DNA from: Salipiger bermudensis HTCC2601
GTDB lineage: Bacteria > Pseudomonadota > Alphaproteobacteria > Rhodobacterales > Rhodobacteraceae
Direction of reading: 5' to 3'
Assembly: GCF_000153725.1 (NCBI RefSeq)
Contig: NZ_DS022276.1
Span: 1,516,515-1,580,514 of the forward strand
DNA: 64,000 nucleotides
In this document: positions 41,601 to 50,858 of the stretch, one piece after another
Layout: each line of letters opens with the position of its first letter
Numbering within the stretch: the first letter of the stretch is position 1
Made by a program: the position numbers and the translations under genes
Notes under the pieces: generated by a model
Seen by the model: only the letters and a program-made list of their open reading frames with translations
Database searches by the model: none
What the model was told of the DNA's origin: nothing

Positions 41601-44600
41601 CGCCCGAGCGGGGCCGCGAGGGATACGACCTGCTGTTGCAGGATCTCGCCCTGCGCGGCCACGTGCCGACCCGGATTGCGCATTTCTGGCTCGTCACCGA
41701 GGGTGAGAGCCATCGTCCGGGCTCGAGTTTCTTCCACCGCCTTCAGGAGCAAGGCTTCTACGCGCTGCTCTTCCTTGCGCAGGCGCTCGCCGAGGAAAAC
41801 CTCCCCCGCCCGCTGCACCTGACCGTGGTCACGAGCGGTGCCGCCCGGGCGCGCGACGAGGCGCTGCCCTATCCTGCCAAGAGCACCATCGCCGGGCCCG
41901 CCCGGGTGATCCCGCGCGAGCTTCCGGGCGTGACGGTCTCGACCCTCGACCTCGCCCTGCCGCCGCAGCCCGAGGCCGGGCTCTTCGCGCAACGCAAGTC
42001 CGCAGCGCGGCACGAGCAGGCGCTTGAGGCGCTTGGCCTGCAAGTCCTCGAAGAGCTGCTCGCCGAGCCCGCCAATGCCATTGCCGCCCTGCGTGGTGCC
42101 AAGCGCTTTGAATGCGCCATGAAACCCGTCGATCTGCCCGAGCCCACCCCCGTTGCCCGCGACGGCGGCACTTACCTGCTCACTGGCGGCTTCGGCGGCA
42201 TCGGCCTGACGCTGGCACAGGACTTCGCCACGCGCGGCGCCAACCTTGTGCTCATCGCGCGCCGGGCGCTGCCCGAGCGCGACGCATGGCCCGACTACCT
42301 TGCCCGCCACGCGCCGCAGGACGGGCTGGCGCGGCGCATCCGGGCCGTGCAGGCGCTGGAAGAGGCCGGGGCGCAGGTGATGATCGCCGCCGCCGATGTC
42401 TGCAACCCGGGCCAGATGCGGCAGGTCCGCGACGAGGCCGAGGCCCGCTTCGGCCCGATCACCGGCGTGGTCCACGGCGCTGGCGTTATCGACGACGCGC
42501 CGCTGCTCGCCAAGTCGCCCGCCAGCGTCGAGGACGTGTTCACCCCCAAGATCCACGGCACGCAGGTGCTGGGCGAGGTGTTCCCCGATGGCAGCATCGA
42601 ATGGATGGTGCTGTTCTCATCCTCCTCCACCGTGACCGCGCCGGCGGGTCAGGTCGACTATGTCGCCGCCAACGTCTATCTCAACGCCTTCGCGCAGGCC
42701 CGTGCGGGCGGTCGCACCAAGGTTCTCGCGATCAACTGGGGCATCTGGAACGAGGTCGGCATGGCCGCAGAGGCCGTCGCCGCGCGCCGTGGCGAGGTGC
42801 CGCCCGCGCCGATCGAGCCGGCGGGCGTTCCGATGCTCGACGATAAGAGCTTCGACGCGCAGGGCAACCGCCTGTTCACCGCGCGCTATTCCGCCGACGA
42901 CTGGTTCATCGACGAGCACCGGACCCGCGCCGGGGACGCGCTGCTGCCGGGCACCGGCTATCTCGCGCTTGCCGCCGAGGCGCTGCGGGCGCAGCACGAA
43001 ACCGGCGCGTTCGAGATCCGCGACCTGACCTTCCTGCGCCCGCTGCGGGTGGCCGAGGGCGGCGCGCGCGATGTGCGCCTGCGGCTCTCGCGCCGTGACG
43101 AAGGCTACGGGTTCGAGGTGCTGGCGGATGCCACGCTGGCTGGCAAGCGCGGTCACGCGCTGACCGCGCAGGCGACGCTGGCGCTCCTGCCGATGCGCCG
43201 CCCCGAGCCGCTCGACCTTGCGGCGATTCGGGCCCGCTGTGGCAAGCCGGTGGTGGCCGCCGACGGTGGCAAGCTTGCCACCGCGCAGGAGGTGCAGCTC
43301 GCCTTCGGCCCACGCTGGCGCGTGCTCGACCGCCGCGCGCTGGGCTGCGGCGAAGGCATCGCCGAGCTGTCGCTGGCCGAGGCCGCGCAGGCCGATGGCT
43401 GCCTGCTGCATCCGGCGCTGATGGACATCGCCACCGGCTGGGCGATGGAGTTGATCGAAGGTTATCAGCCGACCCATCTCTGGGTGCCGGTGAGCTATGC
43501 CCGGGTGCGCGTGCACGCGCCGCTGACAGACCGCATCGTCAGCTGGGTCCGCAACGCCGCCGAGAACCGCGCCGATGCCGAGACCGCGAGGTTCGACATC
43601 ACGCTTTCGGCCCCGGACGGCACCGTGCTGGTCGAGATCTCGGGCTTCACCATCCACAAGCTTGCCCAGCCCGATATCCTGCACGCCGCGCCGCGGCTTA
43701 CCGCCGCCGAGCTCGAGGTCGAGGGCGCGCAGGGCACGGCGCAGCCGCTCTCGCCCGCGGAGGAGCGGCTGGCCCACAACCTCAGCCAGGGCATCCTGCC
43801 CGACGAGGGCGTGAGCGCCTTCGCCCGCGCGCTGGCGCTGGGGCTGCCGCAGGTGGTGATCTCGTCGATGGATCTCGACCAGCTTACCCGCCAGACCGCC
43901 GCGTCCACCGCCGAGGCCGGCGAGGTGCAGAAATTCGACCGGCCGCAGCTTGACGGCGATTACGTTGCGCCCGAGACCGATATCGAGCGCACGCTGGCGG
44001 GCTTCTGGGAGGAGCTGCTCGGGGTGCAGAATGTCGGCGTCGAGGACAGCTTCTTCGATCTCGGCGGGCACAGCCTCATCGCGGTGCGGCTGTTCTCGAT
44101 GGTCAAGAAGACCTACCGCGTCGAGTTCCCGATCTCGGTGCTGTTCGAGGCGCCGACGATCCGCAAATGCGCCGCGATGATCGCCGAGGAGGCGGGGATC
44201 ACCGCCTGCAAGGACGGCGCCGAGCCTGCGCCGAAAGCGCCCGAGCGCCGTTTCACCCATCTCGTGCCGATGCATGACGGCGAGGGCGGGCCGCGCACGC
44301 CGTTCTTCCTCGTGGCCGGCATGTTCGGCAACGTGCTGAACCTGCGCCACCTCGCCAATCTTCTGGGCGCCGACAGGCCGTTCTATGGCCTGCAGGCGCG
44401 TGGGCTCTATGGTGGCGAGGATCCGCATGGCAGCATCGAGGAGATGGCCCGCGACTACATCGCCGAGATGCGGCAGGTGCAGCCCGAGGGGCCGTACATG
44501 GTCGGCGGCTTCTCCGGCGGCGGCATCACCGCCTTCGAGATTGCCCGCCAACTCGAGGCTGCGGGCGAGGAGGTGTCGCTCTGCGTGCTGCTCGACACGC

Positions 44601-45127
44601 CGCTGCCCACCCGACGCCCGCTCGAGCCGAAGGACCGGATGCTGATCCAGATGCAGGAGCTGAAGGCCAAGGGGCTGTTCTACCCGCTGATCTGGGCGCG
44701 CAACCGCATCCGCTGGGAGATCGCCAAGCGGCAGGCCAAGGAAGACACCGCCGAGCAGCACAGCTTCCACAACGCCGAGATCGAGGCCGCCTTCCTCGAA
44801 GCCGTGGCCCGCTATGAGGTCACGCCCTGGCAGGGCCGGCTGGTGCTCTACCGCCCGCCGCTGGTGGGCAAGTGGCAGGTCTCGCAGGGGCGCATGGTGA
44901 ATTCCGAGCGCGCCTACGTAATGCAGGACAACGACTGGAGCCAGTACGTGCCGCATGTGGAGGTGCACGAGGTGCCGGGTGATCACGACAGCATGGTGCT
45001 CGAGCCCAATGTGCGGGTGCTGGCGGCGCTGATGCGCGAGGCCATCACGAGCGCCGAGGCGGAGCTGCGCGGCGGTTCGGAGGTGGTCGACTTCCCCGGC
45101 CGCTCCGGCCACCGGGCGGCGGAGTAG
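38657..45127 (+). CDS. Type I polyketide synthase, KS-AT-KR-DH-ACP-TE
   Basis: A 2156-residue single-module megasynthase. KS about 10-435 with Cys185 (TACSTSL), ECHGTGT and NIGHLDTAAG. AT about 535-870: FPGGGAQYAGMARDL, Ser633 in GHSMGE, and AAHSRMLEP. A structural KR half (about 895-1170) leads to the catalytic KR: TGGFGGIG at 1176-1183 and Tyr1335 (VDYVAANVYLNAF). A DH-like domain (about 1395-1680) has His1421 in a one-residue-expanded HxxxGxxxxP motif and Asp1590, but Gly replaces Gln/His in DxxxQ/H. ACP Ser1806 (DLGGHSL). TE about 1870-2140 with Ser1953 (GGFSGG) and His2110. DH after KR is unusual for cis-AT modules. A terminal TE suggests release of its own acyl product. The start has GAGG 9 nt upstream; GT2 follows 4 bp later. 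Confidence 0.95.
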   Translation: MSTALPLPGSENDIAIVGMAAHLPGADSILAYWDNLRAGRSSIRRLTEDELRAAGEDPGLMRHKDYVPFAAPLDDFEMFDAEFFGFSPKEAAIMDPQHRQFLETAWEALENAGHVPDSFDGQVGVFAGCGMGSYFYFNVCSNPDLVENTGMFLLRHTGNDKDFMTTRLSHVLDLHGPSINLQTACSTSLVATHYAAQALLNGECDMALAGGVTIELPQNRGYLYKENEILSPDGACHAFDHRAQGTVFGSGAGVVVLRRLSDAIADGDHIWAVIKGTAVNNDGAQKAGYLAPSVDGQAQAVAEAQAMAGIPSDTVDYVECHGTGTYLGDPIEVAAMTQAFRESSDAVGHCRIGSVKTNIGHLDTAAGVASLIKASMALHEGEMPPSLGYEAPNPAIDFESSPFVVNDRLTPWPQTGHPRRAGVNSLGVGGTNAHAVLEEAPARAPSDESDWPFQILMLSARSKAALDDGAKRLAAHLRAHPEQPLADVAWTLKQGRRAFEKRRIVVAESHEEAARLLEEDAPRRVHSHSALDRPETVFMFPGGGAQYAGMARDLYETEPVFAEWMDRGLDALAEITDADIRALWLPAAGDRDAADAALTRPSLQLPLIMITEYALAQLWMSWGIQPVALAGHSMGENTAACLAGVMSFEDCIGLVHLRGRLFDSVPAGGMLSVSLSAEALQPLLGEDLDLGAVNAPELTVASGPQAALDALEARLRSDGIDCQRIPIDIAAHSRMLEPILDDFRAYLRSIDLFAPQIPLTSNRSGALMTDEQATSPDYWVEHLRGTVHFADCIATLARPERIYLEVGPGKALSALARQHPDVAGQAVLSSLRHRDDAIADDKHMFEVLGRFWALGASFDWEQVWGDARRNRVVLPSYAFQRAPYFIAPGKAQSDTTPQFLMRNDDVASWGWKPVWRPRAAAVEVDVEAGLAEAEPQSWLVFMDEAGLATRAVTKLRAAGHTVIEIRPGDSFTRVSDTAYLLPPERGREGYDLLLQDLALRGHVPTRIAHFWLVTEGESHRPGSSFFHRLQEQGFYALLFLAQALAEENLPRPLHLTVVTSGAARARDEALPYPAKSTIAGPARVIPRELPGVTVSTLDLALPPQPEAGLFAQRKSAARHEQALEALGLQVLEELLAEPANAIAALRGAKRFECAMKPVDLPEPTPVARDGGTYLLTGGFGGIGLTLAQDFATRGANLVLIARRALPERDAWPDYLARHAPQDGLARRIRAVQALEEAGAQVMIAAADVCNPGQMRQVRDEAEARFGPITGVVHGAGVIDDAPLLAKSPASVEDVFTPKIHGTQVLGEVFPDGSIEWMVLFSSSSTVTAPAGQVDYVAANVYLNAFAQARAGGRTKVLAINWGIWNEVGMAAEAVAARRGEVPPAPIEPAGVPMLDDKSFDAQGNRLFTARYSADDWFIDEHRTRAGDALLPGTGYLALAAEALRAQHETGAFEIRDLTFLRPLRVAEGGARDVRLRLSRRDEGYGFEVLADATLAGKRGHALTAQATLALLPMRRPEPLDLAAIRARCGKPVVAADGGKLATAQEVQLAFGPRWRVLDRRALGCGEGIAELSLAEAAQADGCLLHPALMDIATGWAMELIEGYQPTHLWVPVSYARVRVHAPLTDRIVSWVRNAAENRADAETARFDITLSAPDGTVLVEISGFTIHKLAQPDILHAAPRLTAAELEVEGAQGTAQPLSPAEERLAHNLSQGILPDEGVSAFARALALGLPQVVISSMDLDQLTRQTAASTAEAGEVQKFDRPQLDGDYVAPETDIERTLAGFWEELLGVQNVGVEDSFFDLGGHSLIAVRLFSMVKKTYRVEFPISVLFEAPTIRKCAAMIAEEAGITACKDGAEPAPKAPERRFTHLVPMHDGEGGPRTPFFLVAGMFGNVLNLRHLANLLGADRPFYGLQARGLYGGEDPHGSIEEMARDYIAEMRQVQPEGPYMVGGFSGGGITAFEIARQLEAAGEEVSLCVLLDTPLPTRRPLEPKDRMLIQMQELKAKGLFYPLIWARNRIRWEIAKRQAKEDTAEQHSFHNAEIEAAFLEAVARYEVTPWQGRLVLYRPPLVGKWQVSQGRMVNSERAYVMQDNDWSQYVPHVEVHEVPGDHDSMVLEPNVRVLAALMREAITSAEAELRGGSEVVDFPGRSGHRAAE

Positions 45128-45131
45128 GCGC

Positions 45132-46154
45132 ATGGGTCCGAAGCTGCTGATCGTCTCGCTGAATTACCGGACGCCGGAGATGACCCTGCGCTCGGTGCAG
45201 GCGGCGCTGCGCGAGATGGCTGGGCTCAACGCCGAGCTGGTGATCGTCGACAATGACAGCGGTGACGCCTCGTTCGAGACGATGCAGGCGGCGCTTGGCT
45301 CGGAGGATTGGGCGCAGGGCGCCCCGATCCGGCTGATCCAGTCGGGCCATAATGGTGGCTTCGGCGCCGGAAACAACGTGGGCATTCGGGCCGGCTGGTC
45401 CGACGGCAGCGCGCCGGATTACGTCTATGCGCTGAACTCCGATGCCTTCCCGGATCCGGGCAGCCTGCGGGCGCTGCTCGACCATCTCGAGACACATCCA
45501 GAGGCTGGATTTGCCGGCAGCTACATCCACGGCGAAGCGGGTGATCCGCACATCACCGCCTTCCGCTTTCCGTCGATCGCCTCGGAGCTCGAAGGCGCGG
45601 CGCGGTTCGGACCGATCTCGCGCCTGCTGCATCTCCGGCGCGTGCCGCTCGAGATGCCGGCGCAGACCCAGCGGGTCGACTGGCTGGCCGGGGCCTCGCT
45701 CATGATGCGGCAGAGCGTTCTAGACGAGATCGGCCTCTTCGACGAGACCTTCTTCCTCTATTTCGAGGAAACCGACCTCTGCCTGCGCGCCGCGCGGGCG
45801 GGGTATGAGACCCACTATGTCCGCGACAGCGAGGTCACTCATATCGGGTCGGTCTCGACGGGGATGAAGACATGGGGGCGGGTGCCGGGCTTCTGGCTCG
45901 ACAGCCGCTGGCACTATTTCACCAAGAGCCACGGGCGCGCCTATGCGGCCGTGGCAACGCTCGCGCATCTGGCGGGCGGTCTGCTCTGGCGGCTGCGGCG
46001 GGTGCTGCAACGCAAGGCTCAGGCCGACCCGGACCACTTCCTGCGCGATCTCGTGTTTCATGACCTCAGGGCGATGACCCGGCCTTTGCCGGTCACACGT
46101 GAAACCAAACCCGGCCCGGCGCCGGGGGCGGTGCTTGGGGCACAGTCGGAGTAG
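45132..46154 (+). CDS. Glycosyltransferase family 2, rhamnosyltransferase-like
   Basis: A 340-residue GT2 of the WbbL/RfbN type: LLIVSLNYRTPEMTLRSVQA, ELVIVDNDSGDASFETM, GHNGGFGAGNNVGIRAG, YALNSDAFPDPGSLRAL (SDA metal motif), WLAGASLMMRQSVLDEIGLF and FLYFEETDLCLRAARAGY (ED base). It starts 4 bp after the PKS stop with GGAG upstream and is followed 5 bp later by the NRPS-like gene, so a sugar transfer step is embedded between the PKS and NRPS genes of one operon. This implies the acyl/aminoacyl product is glycosylated, or the glycan is acylated (inference). Confidence 0.92.
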   Translation: MGPKLLIVSLNYRTPEMTLRSVQAALREMAGLNAELVIVDNDSGDASFETMQAALGSEDWAQGAPIRLIQSGHNGGFGAGNNVGIRAGWSDGSAPDYVYALNSDAFPDPGSLRALLDHLETHPEAGFAGSYIHGEAGDPHITAFRFPSIASELEGAARFGPISRLLHLRRVPLEMPAQTQRVDWLAGASLMMRQSVLDEIGLFDETFFLYFEETDLCLRAARAGYETHYVRDSEVTHIGSVSTGMKTWGRVPGFWLDSRWHYFTKSHGRAYAAVATLAHLAGGLLWRLRRVLQRKAQADPDHFLRDLVFHDLRAMTRPLPVTRETKPGPAPGAVLGAQSE

Positions 46155-46159
46155 GCAGT

Positions 46160-49100
46160 ATGGCGCAGTTTTCCAGCGTGGTGATCGGCAACGAATCCCT
46201 CCTCGTACAATGCAGCGAGAAGCTTCTTGCGGCGGGGCATCCGATCCGGGCGGTCGTGACCCGCAATCCGGATATCGCCGACTGGGCGACGGGCCGGGCG
46301 CTGACGGTCGTCGCGCCCGGCAAGGGGCTGGCCGAGCGGCTTGACGGGCTGGAGTTCGACTGGCTGCTCTCCATCGCCAATCTCGACATCATCCCCGCGG
46401 CGGTGCTGTCCCGGCCCGGCAAAGGTGCGATCAACTTCCACGACGGCCCGCTGCCGCGCCATGCCGGGCTCAACGCGCCGGTCTGGGCGCTCATCGAGGG
46501 CGAGAGCCGTCACGGCGTGACCTGGCACATAATCGAGGGCGGCGTCGACGAGGGCGACATCCTCGTGTCGCGCGGCTTCGACATCGCGCCCACCGACACC
46601 GCGCTGACGCTGAACACCAAGGCCTACGAGGCCGCCATCGACAGCTTCGGCGACCTGATGGAGCAGCTCGAGCACGGGCTGCGCCGCTTTCCGCAGGACC
46701 TGTCTCTGCGCAGCTACCATGCGCTGGCCGACCGCCCCTCGGCGCACGGGTTGCTCGACTTTACCCGCCCCGCGACCGAACTGGCGCGGCTGGTGCGGGC
46801 GCTCGATCACGGCGGCTATGCCAATCCGCTTTCGGCCCCGAAGTTTCGAGCGCATGGCGCGTTCTGGCTCGTCGGAGAGGCCCGCGCGGTCGACGGCAGC
46901 GGCGCGCCCGGCGCCGTGCTCGAGGCGACCGACGATCACCTGACGGTGGCCTGCGGCAGCGGCGCGCTGCGGATGGCGCATTTCACCCATCCCTGCGGCG
47001 CGCTGGCACTGGTGGCACAGGTCGGCAAGCCGGGCGAGGCGCTCGACCTCGTGCCCGGCGACGAACGCGCCGCCATTGCCGAGGCAGTGGCGCAGGTCGC
47101 GCCGCATGAGGGCTATTGGCGCAACCGTCTGGCCGAGCTGTCTCCCGCGGAGCTTCAGGGGCTCGGCAAGGCGGGCGGCGAGGTGGTCTCGCGACCTCTG
47201 GTATTGGGCAACGCGGTGCCAGCGCAGGTCATCGCCAGCGCCTTCGCGGCGCGGCTCGATGGGCACGAGCTCTGCGATCTCGCCTATGCCGACGACGCGC
47301 TCGCCGCGCTGGCCTCGACCGGGGGCATCGCGCCGTGGGCACCGCTGCGGGTGAAGGCTTCGGACAGTGTGGATGCGCTGGCGCAGCGCCTTGAAGAGGA
47401 ACTTGCCGAGGTTCGGAAGCGCAAGGGCTTTGCCACCGACCTGCCGGCCCGCGAGCCGCAGCTCTCCGGTGCGCCGCAGGTGCCGCATATTGGTCTGACC
47501 CTTGGCGCGGGCCATATCGAGGGCACCGCGATCACCATCGAGCTGACCGCCGGGGGCGCGACGCTGCATACCGATACCGGGCGTCTGCCGCAGGCCCAGG
47601 CCGAGCTTCTTGCCGCGCGGTTCGAACTGATGGCGCGCGAGGCGCAGGGCCAGTCCGACCTTGCCAGCCTGCCGGTGCTGCCCGAGGCCGAGCGCGACAT
47701 GGTGCTGAACCTGTGGAACGCTACCGAAGAGGCGCATGATCGCAGCCTGACCATGCAGGCGGCGTTCGAGGCGCAGGTCGCAAAGACCCCCGACGCGGTG
47801 GCGCTGGTCTTCGAGGATCAGAGCCTGACCTATGCCCAGCTCAACGCCCGCGCCAACCAGGCAGCGCATGTGCTGCGCGGCATGGGCGTGGGCGCCGGGG
47901 CTGTGGTCGGGCTGTATGCTCGCCGGTCGGTCGACCTGATGGTCGGCGCTCTTGGCATCCTGAAGGCGGGCGGCGCCTACCTGCCGCTCGACCCGTCCTA
48001 TCCGGCGGACCGCCTGCGGCACTACATCGCCGACAGCGGCGCGCCGGTGATCGTGACGCAATCCGAGCTGAAGGGCGATCTGCCCGAGCACAGCGCTGAC
48101 CTGCTGGTGATCGACGCCGATCCGCGCCTGCCGCAGGCGCCGACGCAAAACCCCGCCCCGGCAAGCGGGCCGGAGGATCTCGCCTACCTGATCTACACCA
48201 GCGGCTCGACCGGCACGCCGAAGGGCGTGATGATCGAGCACCGCAACGTGCTGAATTTCTACCTCGGCATGGACGCCAACGTGCCGCACGAGCCGGCGGG
48301 AACGTGGCTCGCTGTGACCTCGCTCAGCTTCGACATCTCGGTGCTCGAGCTGTTCTACACCACGGCGCGCGGCTTCAAGGTCGTGCTGACGTCCGACGAG
48401 GACCGGGGGCTGATCTCGAACGGGCCGATGCCGCTGTCGGACCGCTCCATGCAGTTCTCGATCTATTACTGGGGCAACGATGACGGCGCGGGCCGCGACA
48501 AGTACAGGTTGCTGCTCGAGGGCGCCAAGTTCGCCGATCAGAACGGGTTCTGCGCGGTCTGGACCCCTGAGCGGCACTTCCACGCCTTCGGCGGGCCCTA
48601 TCCCAACCCCTCGGTGACCGGCGCCGCCGTCGCCGCGGTGACGCAGAACATCGCCGTGCGCGCGGGCTCGGTGGTGGCGCCGCTGCACCATCCGGCGCGC
48701 ATCGCCGAGGAATGGGCGGTGATCGACAATCTCACCAACGGGCGCGCCGGGCTGGCCATCGCCTCGGGCTGGCAGCCGGACGATTTCGTGCTGCGTCCCG
48801 AGAACACCCCGCCCGAGAACAAGCCCGCCATGCTCGAGAACATCGAGCAGGTGCGCCGCCTCTGGCGCGGTGAATCCGTCGCCTTCCCGCGCAAGGACGG
48901 CTCGCTGCACGAGGTCGTGACGCAGCCGCGCCCGGTCTCGGCCGAGCTGCCGGTCTGGGTCACCACCGCCGGCAACCCCGAGACCTGGAAAGAGGCGGGG
49001 CGGCTGGGCTGCAACGTGCTCACCCACCTGCTCGGCCAGTCGATCGACGAGGTGGCCGACAAGATTCGGCTCTATCACGGCGCGCTGCGCGAGGCGGGGC

Positions 49101-50854
49101 ATGACCCGAAGGACTTCACCGTCACGCTGATGCTGCACAGCTTCGTCGCCGCCACCCGAGAGGAGGCGCGCGAGGTCGCTCGCGAGCCGATGAAGGCGTA
49201 CCTGCGCTCTGCCGCCGGGCTCATCAAGCAGTATGCCTGGGCCTTTCCGGCCTTCAAACGGCCGCAGGGGCTCAACAACCCGTTCGAGCTGGATCTCGAG
49301 ATCCTCACACCCGAGGAACTCGACGCGATCCTCGATTTTGCCTTCGAGCGTTACTTCAACGACAGCGGCCTCTTTGGCACCGTCGAGGATGCGCTGGCGC
49401 GCACCGAGGAGCTCAAGCGCATCGGCGTGGGCGAGATCGCCTGCCTGATCGACTACGGCATCGAGCGCGAGCGCGTGCTCGAGGGGCTGCGACCGCTGGC
49501 GCAGGTGGTGCAGGGGGCCAACGTGGCGCCCGAGCTCGATGCGGGCGACTTCTCCATCGCGGCGCAGATCCTGCGCCACGAGGTGACGCATCTGCAATGC
49601 ACGCCCTCGATGGCGCGGATGATCGCGATGAACGACGAGGCGCGCTATGCGCTGTCGAAGGTGCAGCACCTGTTCCTTGGCGGCGAGCCGCTTCCCGGCG
49701 CGCTGGTGCAGGAGTTCGGCAAGATCACCGAGGCCAGCGTCACCAACATGTACGGCCCGACCGAGACCACGATCTGGTCCTCGACCGAGGCGGCCGGGCC
49801 CGTCGACGGGGTGGTCAATATCGGTCTGCCGCTGGCCAACCAGCAGCTCTACGTGCTCGATGACGACATGCGCCCGGTGGGCGTGGGGCAGCCGGGCGAG
49901 CTTTGGATCGGCGGCGAGGGCGTGACGCGCGGCTATTGGGGCCGCGAGGATCTGACCGCCGAGCGCTTCCTTCCGAACCCGTTCCACGGCGGACGGATGT
50001 ACCGCACCGGCGATCTGGTGCGCCGTCGCATGGATGGGCGCATCGACTTCATCGGGCGCGTCGATCATCAGGTGAAGATCCGCGGCTTCCGCATCGAGCT
50101 TGGCGAGATCGAGGCGGTGATGGAGGCGCAGCCGGGGGTGACTCAGGCAGTGGTTGTCGCGCGTGAGGATCAGCCGGGCGACATTCGCCTGGTGGGCTAT
50201 TACAGCGCCGAGACGCCGCTCGACGAGGCGGCGATGAAGGCGGCGATGGGCGGGGATCTTCCGGGCTTCATGGTGCCCTCGCACCTGATGCGGCTCGAGA
50301 GTTTCCCGCTGACGCCCAACAAGAAGGTCGACCGCAAGGCGCTGCCCAAGCCGATGACCAGGGCGCTTGCCCCGAAAGCCGTAGCCAGCCCCGCCCCGGA
50401 AGCGCCCCCCGCCGCGGCGCCGCTCGTGGCGCGCGGGGCAGGGCAGGGCAGTGCGCAGGTCGAGGCGCGCATCGCCGAGATCTGGTCGACGGTGCTGGGC
50501 GTGGCCGAGATTTCGGGGCGCGACAGTTTCTTCGACCTTGGAGGCCATTCGCTTCTGGCGGTCCAGGCGCATCGCGCGATCCGCGACGAGCTTGGGGCGA
50601 AGGGGCTGTCGATCACCGACATCTTCCGCTTCCCTGTGCTTGCCGATCTGACCGCGCGGGTGGCGGGGCTTGTTAATCCCGGGGCCGCACCGACTGTCGC
50701 CCCGAAGCGCGCTCCCGCGCCGCAGCCGGAACTGGCCGCCGCCCCGGCCGCCCCTGCGCCCGAAGCGCCGGCCCCCGTCGCCAATGACCGGGCGAAGGCG
50801 CGGTCCGACGCCATGGCGCGCCGTCGGGCGATGCGGGCGCGGCGCAGCGCCTGA
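46160..50854 (+). CDS. NRPS-like megasynthase: formyltransferase, degenerate C, A with inserted luciferase-like monooxygenase, PCP
   Basis: A 1564-residue protein. Residues 1-310 are a formyltransferase domain with Asn92/His94 (INFHDGPLPRHAG) and Asp130 (GGVDEGDIL). Residues about 310-520 look like a shortened condensation region (GYWRNRLAELSPAELQGLG, LPVLPEAERDMVLNLW) without HHxxxDG. The adenylation domain has A2-A4 (LKAGGAYLPLDPSYPADRL, YTSGSTGTPKG near 680, FDISVLEL), then an inserted FMN-dependent luciferase-like monooxygenase (about 764-1115), then A5-A10 (NMYGPTE at 1196, YRTGDLV, NKKVDRKAL). PCP Ser1464 (DLGGHSLLAV). It ends in an Ala/Pro/Arg-rich tail with no TE. It fits MupA/Atu3671-type proteins; it probably formylates and oxidises a carrier-bound amino acid (inference). 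Confidence 0.93.
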   Translation: MAQFSSVVIGNESLLVQCSEKLLAAGHPIRAVVTRNPDIADWATGRALTVVAPGKGLAERLDGLEFDWLLSIANLDIIPAAVLSRPGKGAINFHDGPLPRHAGLNAPVWALIEGESRHGVTWHIIEGGVDEGDILVSRGFDIAPTDTALTLNTKAYEAAIDSFGDLMEQLEHGLRRFPQDLSLRSYHALADRPSAHGLLDFTRPATELARLVRALDHGGYANPLSAPKFRAHGAFWLVGEARAVDGSGAPGAVLEATDDHLTVACGSGALRMAHFTHPCGALALVAQVGKPGEALDLVPGDERAAIAEAVAQVAPHEGYWRNRLAELSPAELQGLGKAGGEVVSRPLVLGNAVPAQVIASAFAARLDGHELCDLAYADDALAALASTGGIAPWAPLRVKASDSVDALAQRLEEELAEVRKRKGFATDLPAREPQLSGAPQVPHIGLTLGAGHIEGTAITIELTAGGATLHTDTGRLPQAQAELLAARFELMAREAQGQSDLASLPVLPEAERDMVLNLWNATEEAHDRSLTMQAAFEAQVAKTPDAVALVFEDQSLTYAQLNARANQAAHVLRGMGVGAGAVVGLYARRSVDLMVGALGILKAGGAYLPLDPSYPADRLRHYIADSGAPVIVTQSELKGDLPEHSADLLVIDADPRLPQAPTQNPAPASGPEDLAYLIYTSGSTGTPKGVMIEHRNVLNFYLGMDANVPHEPAGTWLAVTSLSFDISVLELFYTTARGFKVVLTSDEDRGLISNGPMPLSDRSMQFSIYYWGNDDGAGRDKYRLLLEGAKFADQNGFCAVWTPERHFHAFGGPYPNPSVTGAAVAAVTQNIAVRAGSVVAPLHHPARIAEEWAVIDNLTNGRAGLAIASGWQPDDFVLRPENTPPENKPAMLENIEQVRRLWRGESVAFPRKDGSLHEVVTQPRPVSAELPVWVTTAGNPETWKEAGRLGCNVLTHLLGQSIDEVADKIRLYHGALREAGHDPKDFTVTLMLHSFVAATREEAREVAREPMKAYLRSAAGLIKQYAWAFPAFKRPQGLNNPFELDLEILTPEELDAILDFAFERYFNDSGLFGTVEDALARTEELKRIGVGEIACLIDYGIERERVLEGLRPLAQVVQGANVAPELDAGDFSIAAQILRHEVTHLQCTPSMARMIAMNDEARYALSKVQHLFLGGEPLPGALVQEFGKITEASVTNMYGPTETTIWSSTEAAGPVDGVVNIGLPLANQQLYVLDDDMRPVGVGQPGELWIGGEGVTRGYWGREDLTAERFLPNPFHGGRMYRTGDLVRRRMDGRIDFIGRVDHQVKIRGFRIELGEIEAVMEAQPGVTQAVVVAREDQPGDIRLVGYYSAETPLDEAAMKAAMGGDLPGFMVPSHLMRLESFPLTPNKKVDRKALPKPMTRALAPKAVASPAPEAPPAAAPLVARGAGQGSAQVEARIAEIWSTVLGVAEISGRDSFFDLGGHSLLAVQAHRAIRDELGAKGLSITDIFRFPVLADLTARVAGLVNPGAAPTVAPKRAPAPQPELAAAPAAPAPEAPAPVANDRAKARSDAMARRRAMRARRSA

Positions 50855-50858
50855 GGCG

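Noticed and set aside
38777-42556. Very long minus-strand ORF (1259 codons) opposite the PKS gene
   Set aside because: It lies in a mirror frame of a clear PKS with all motifs; GC-rich genes often leave open antisense frames. No domain is recognisable in it.
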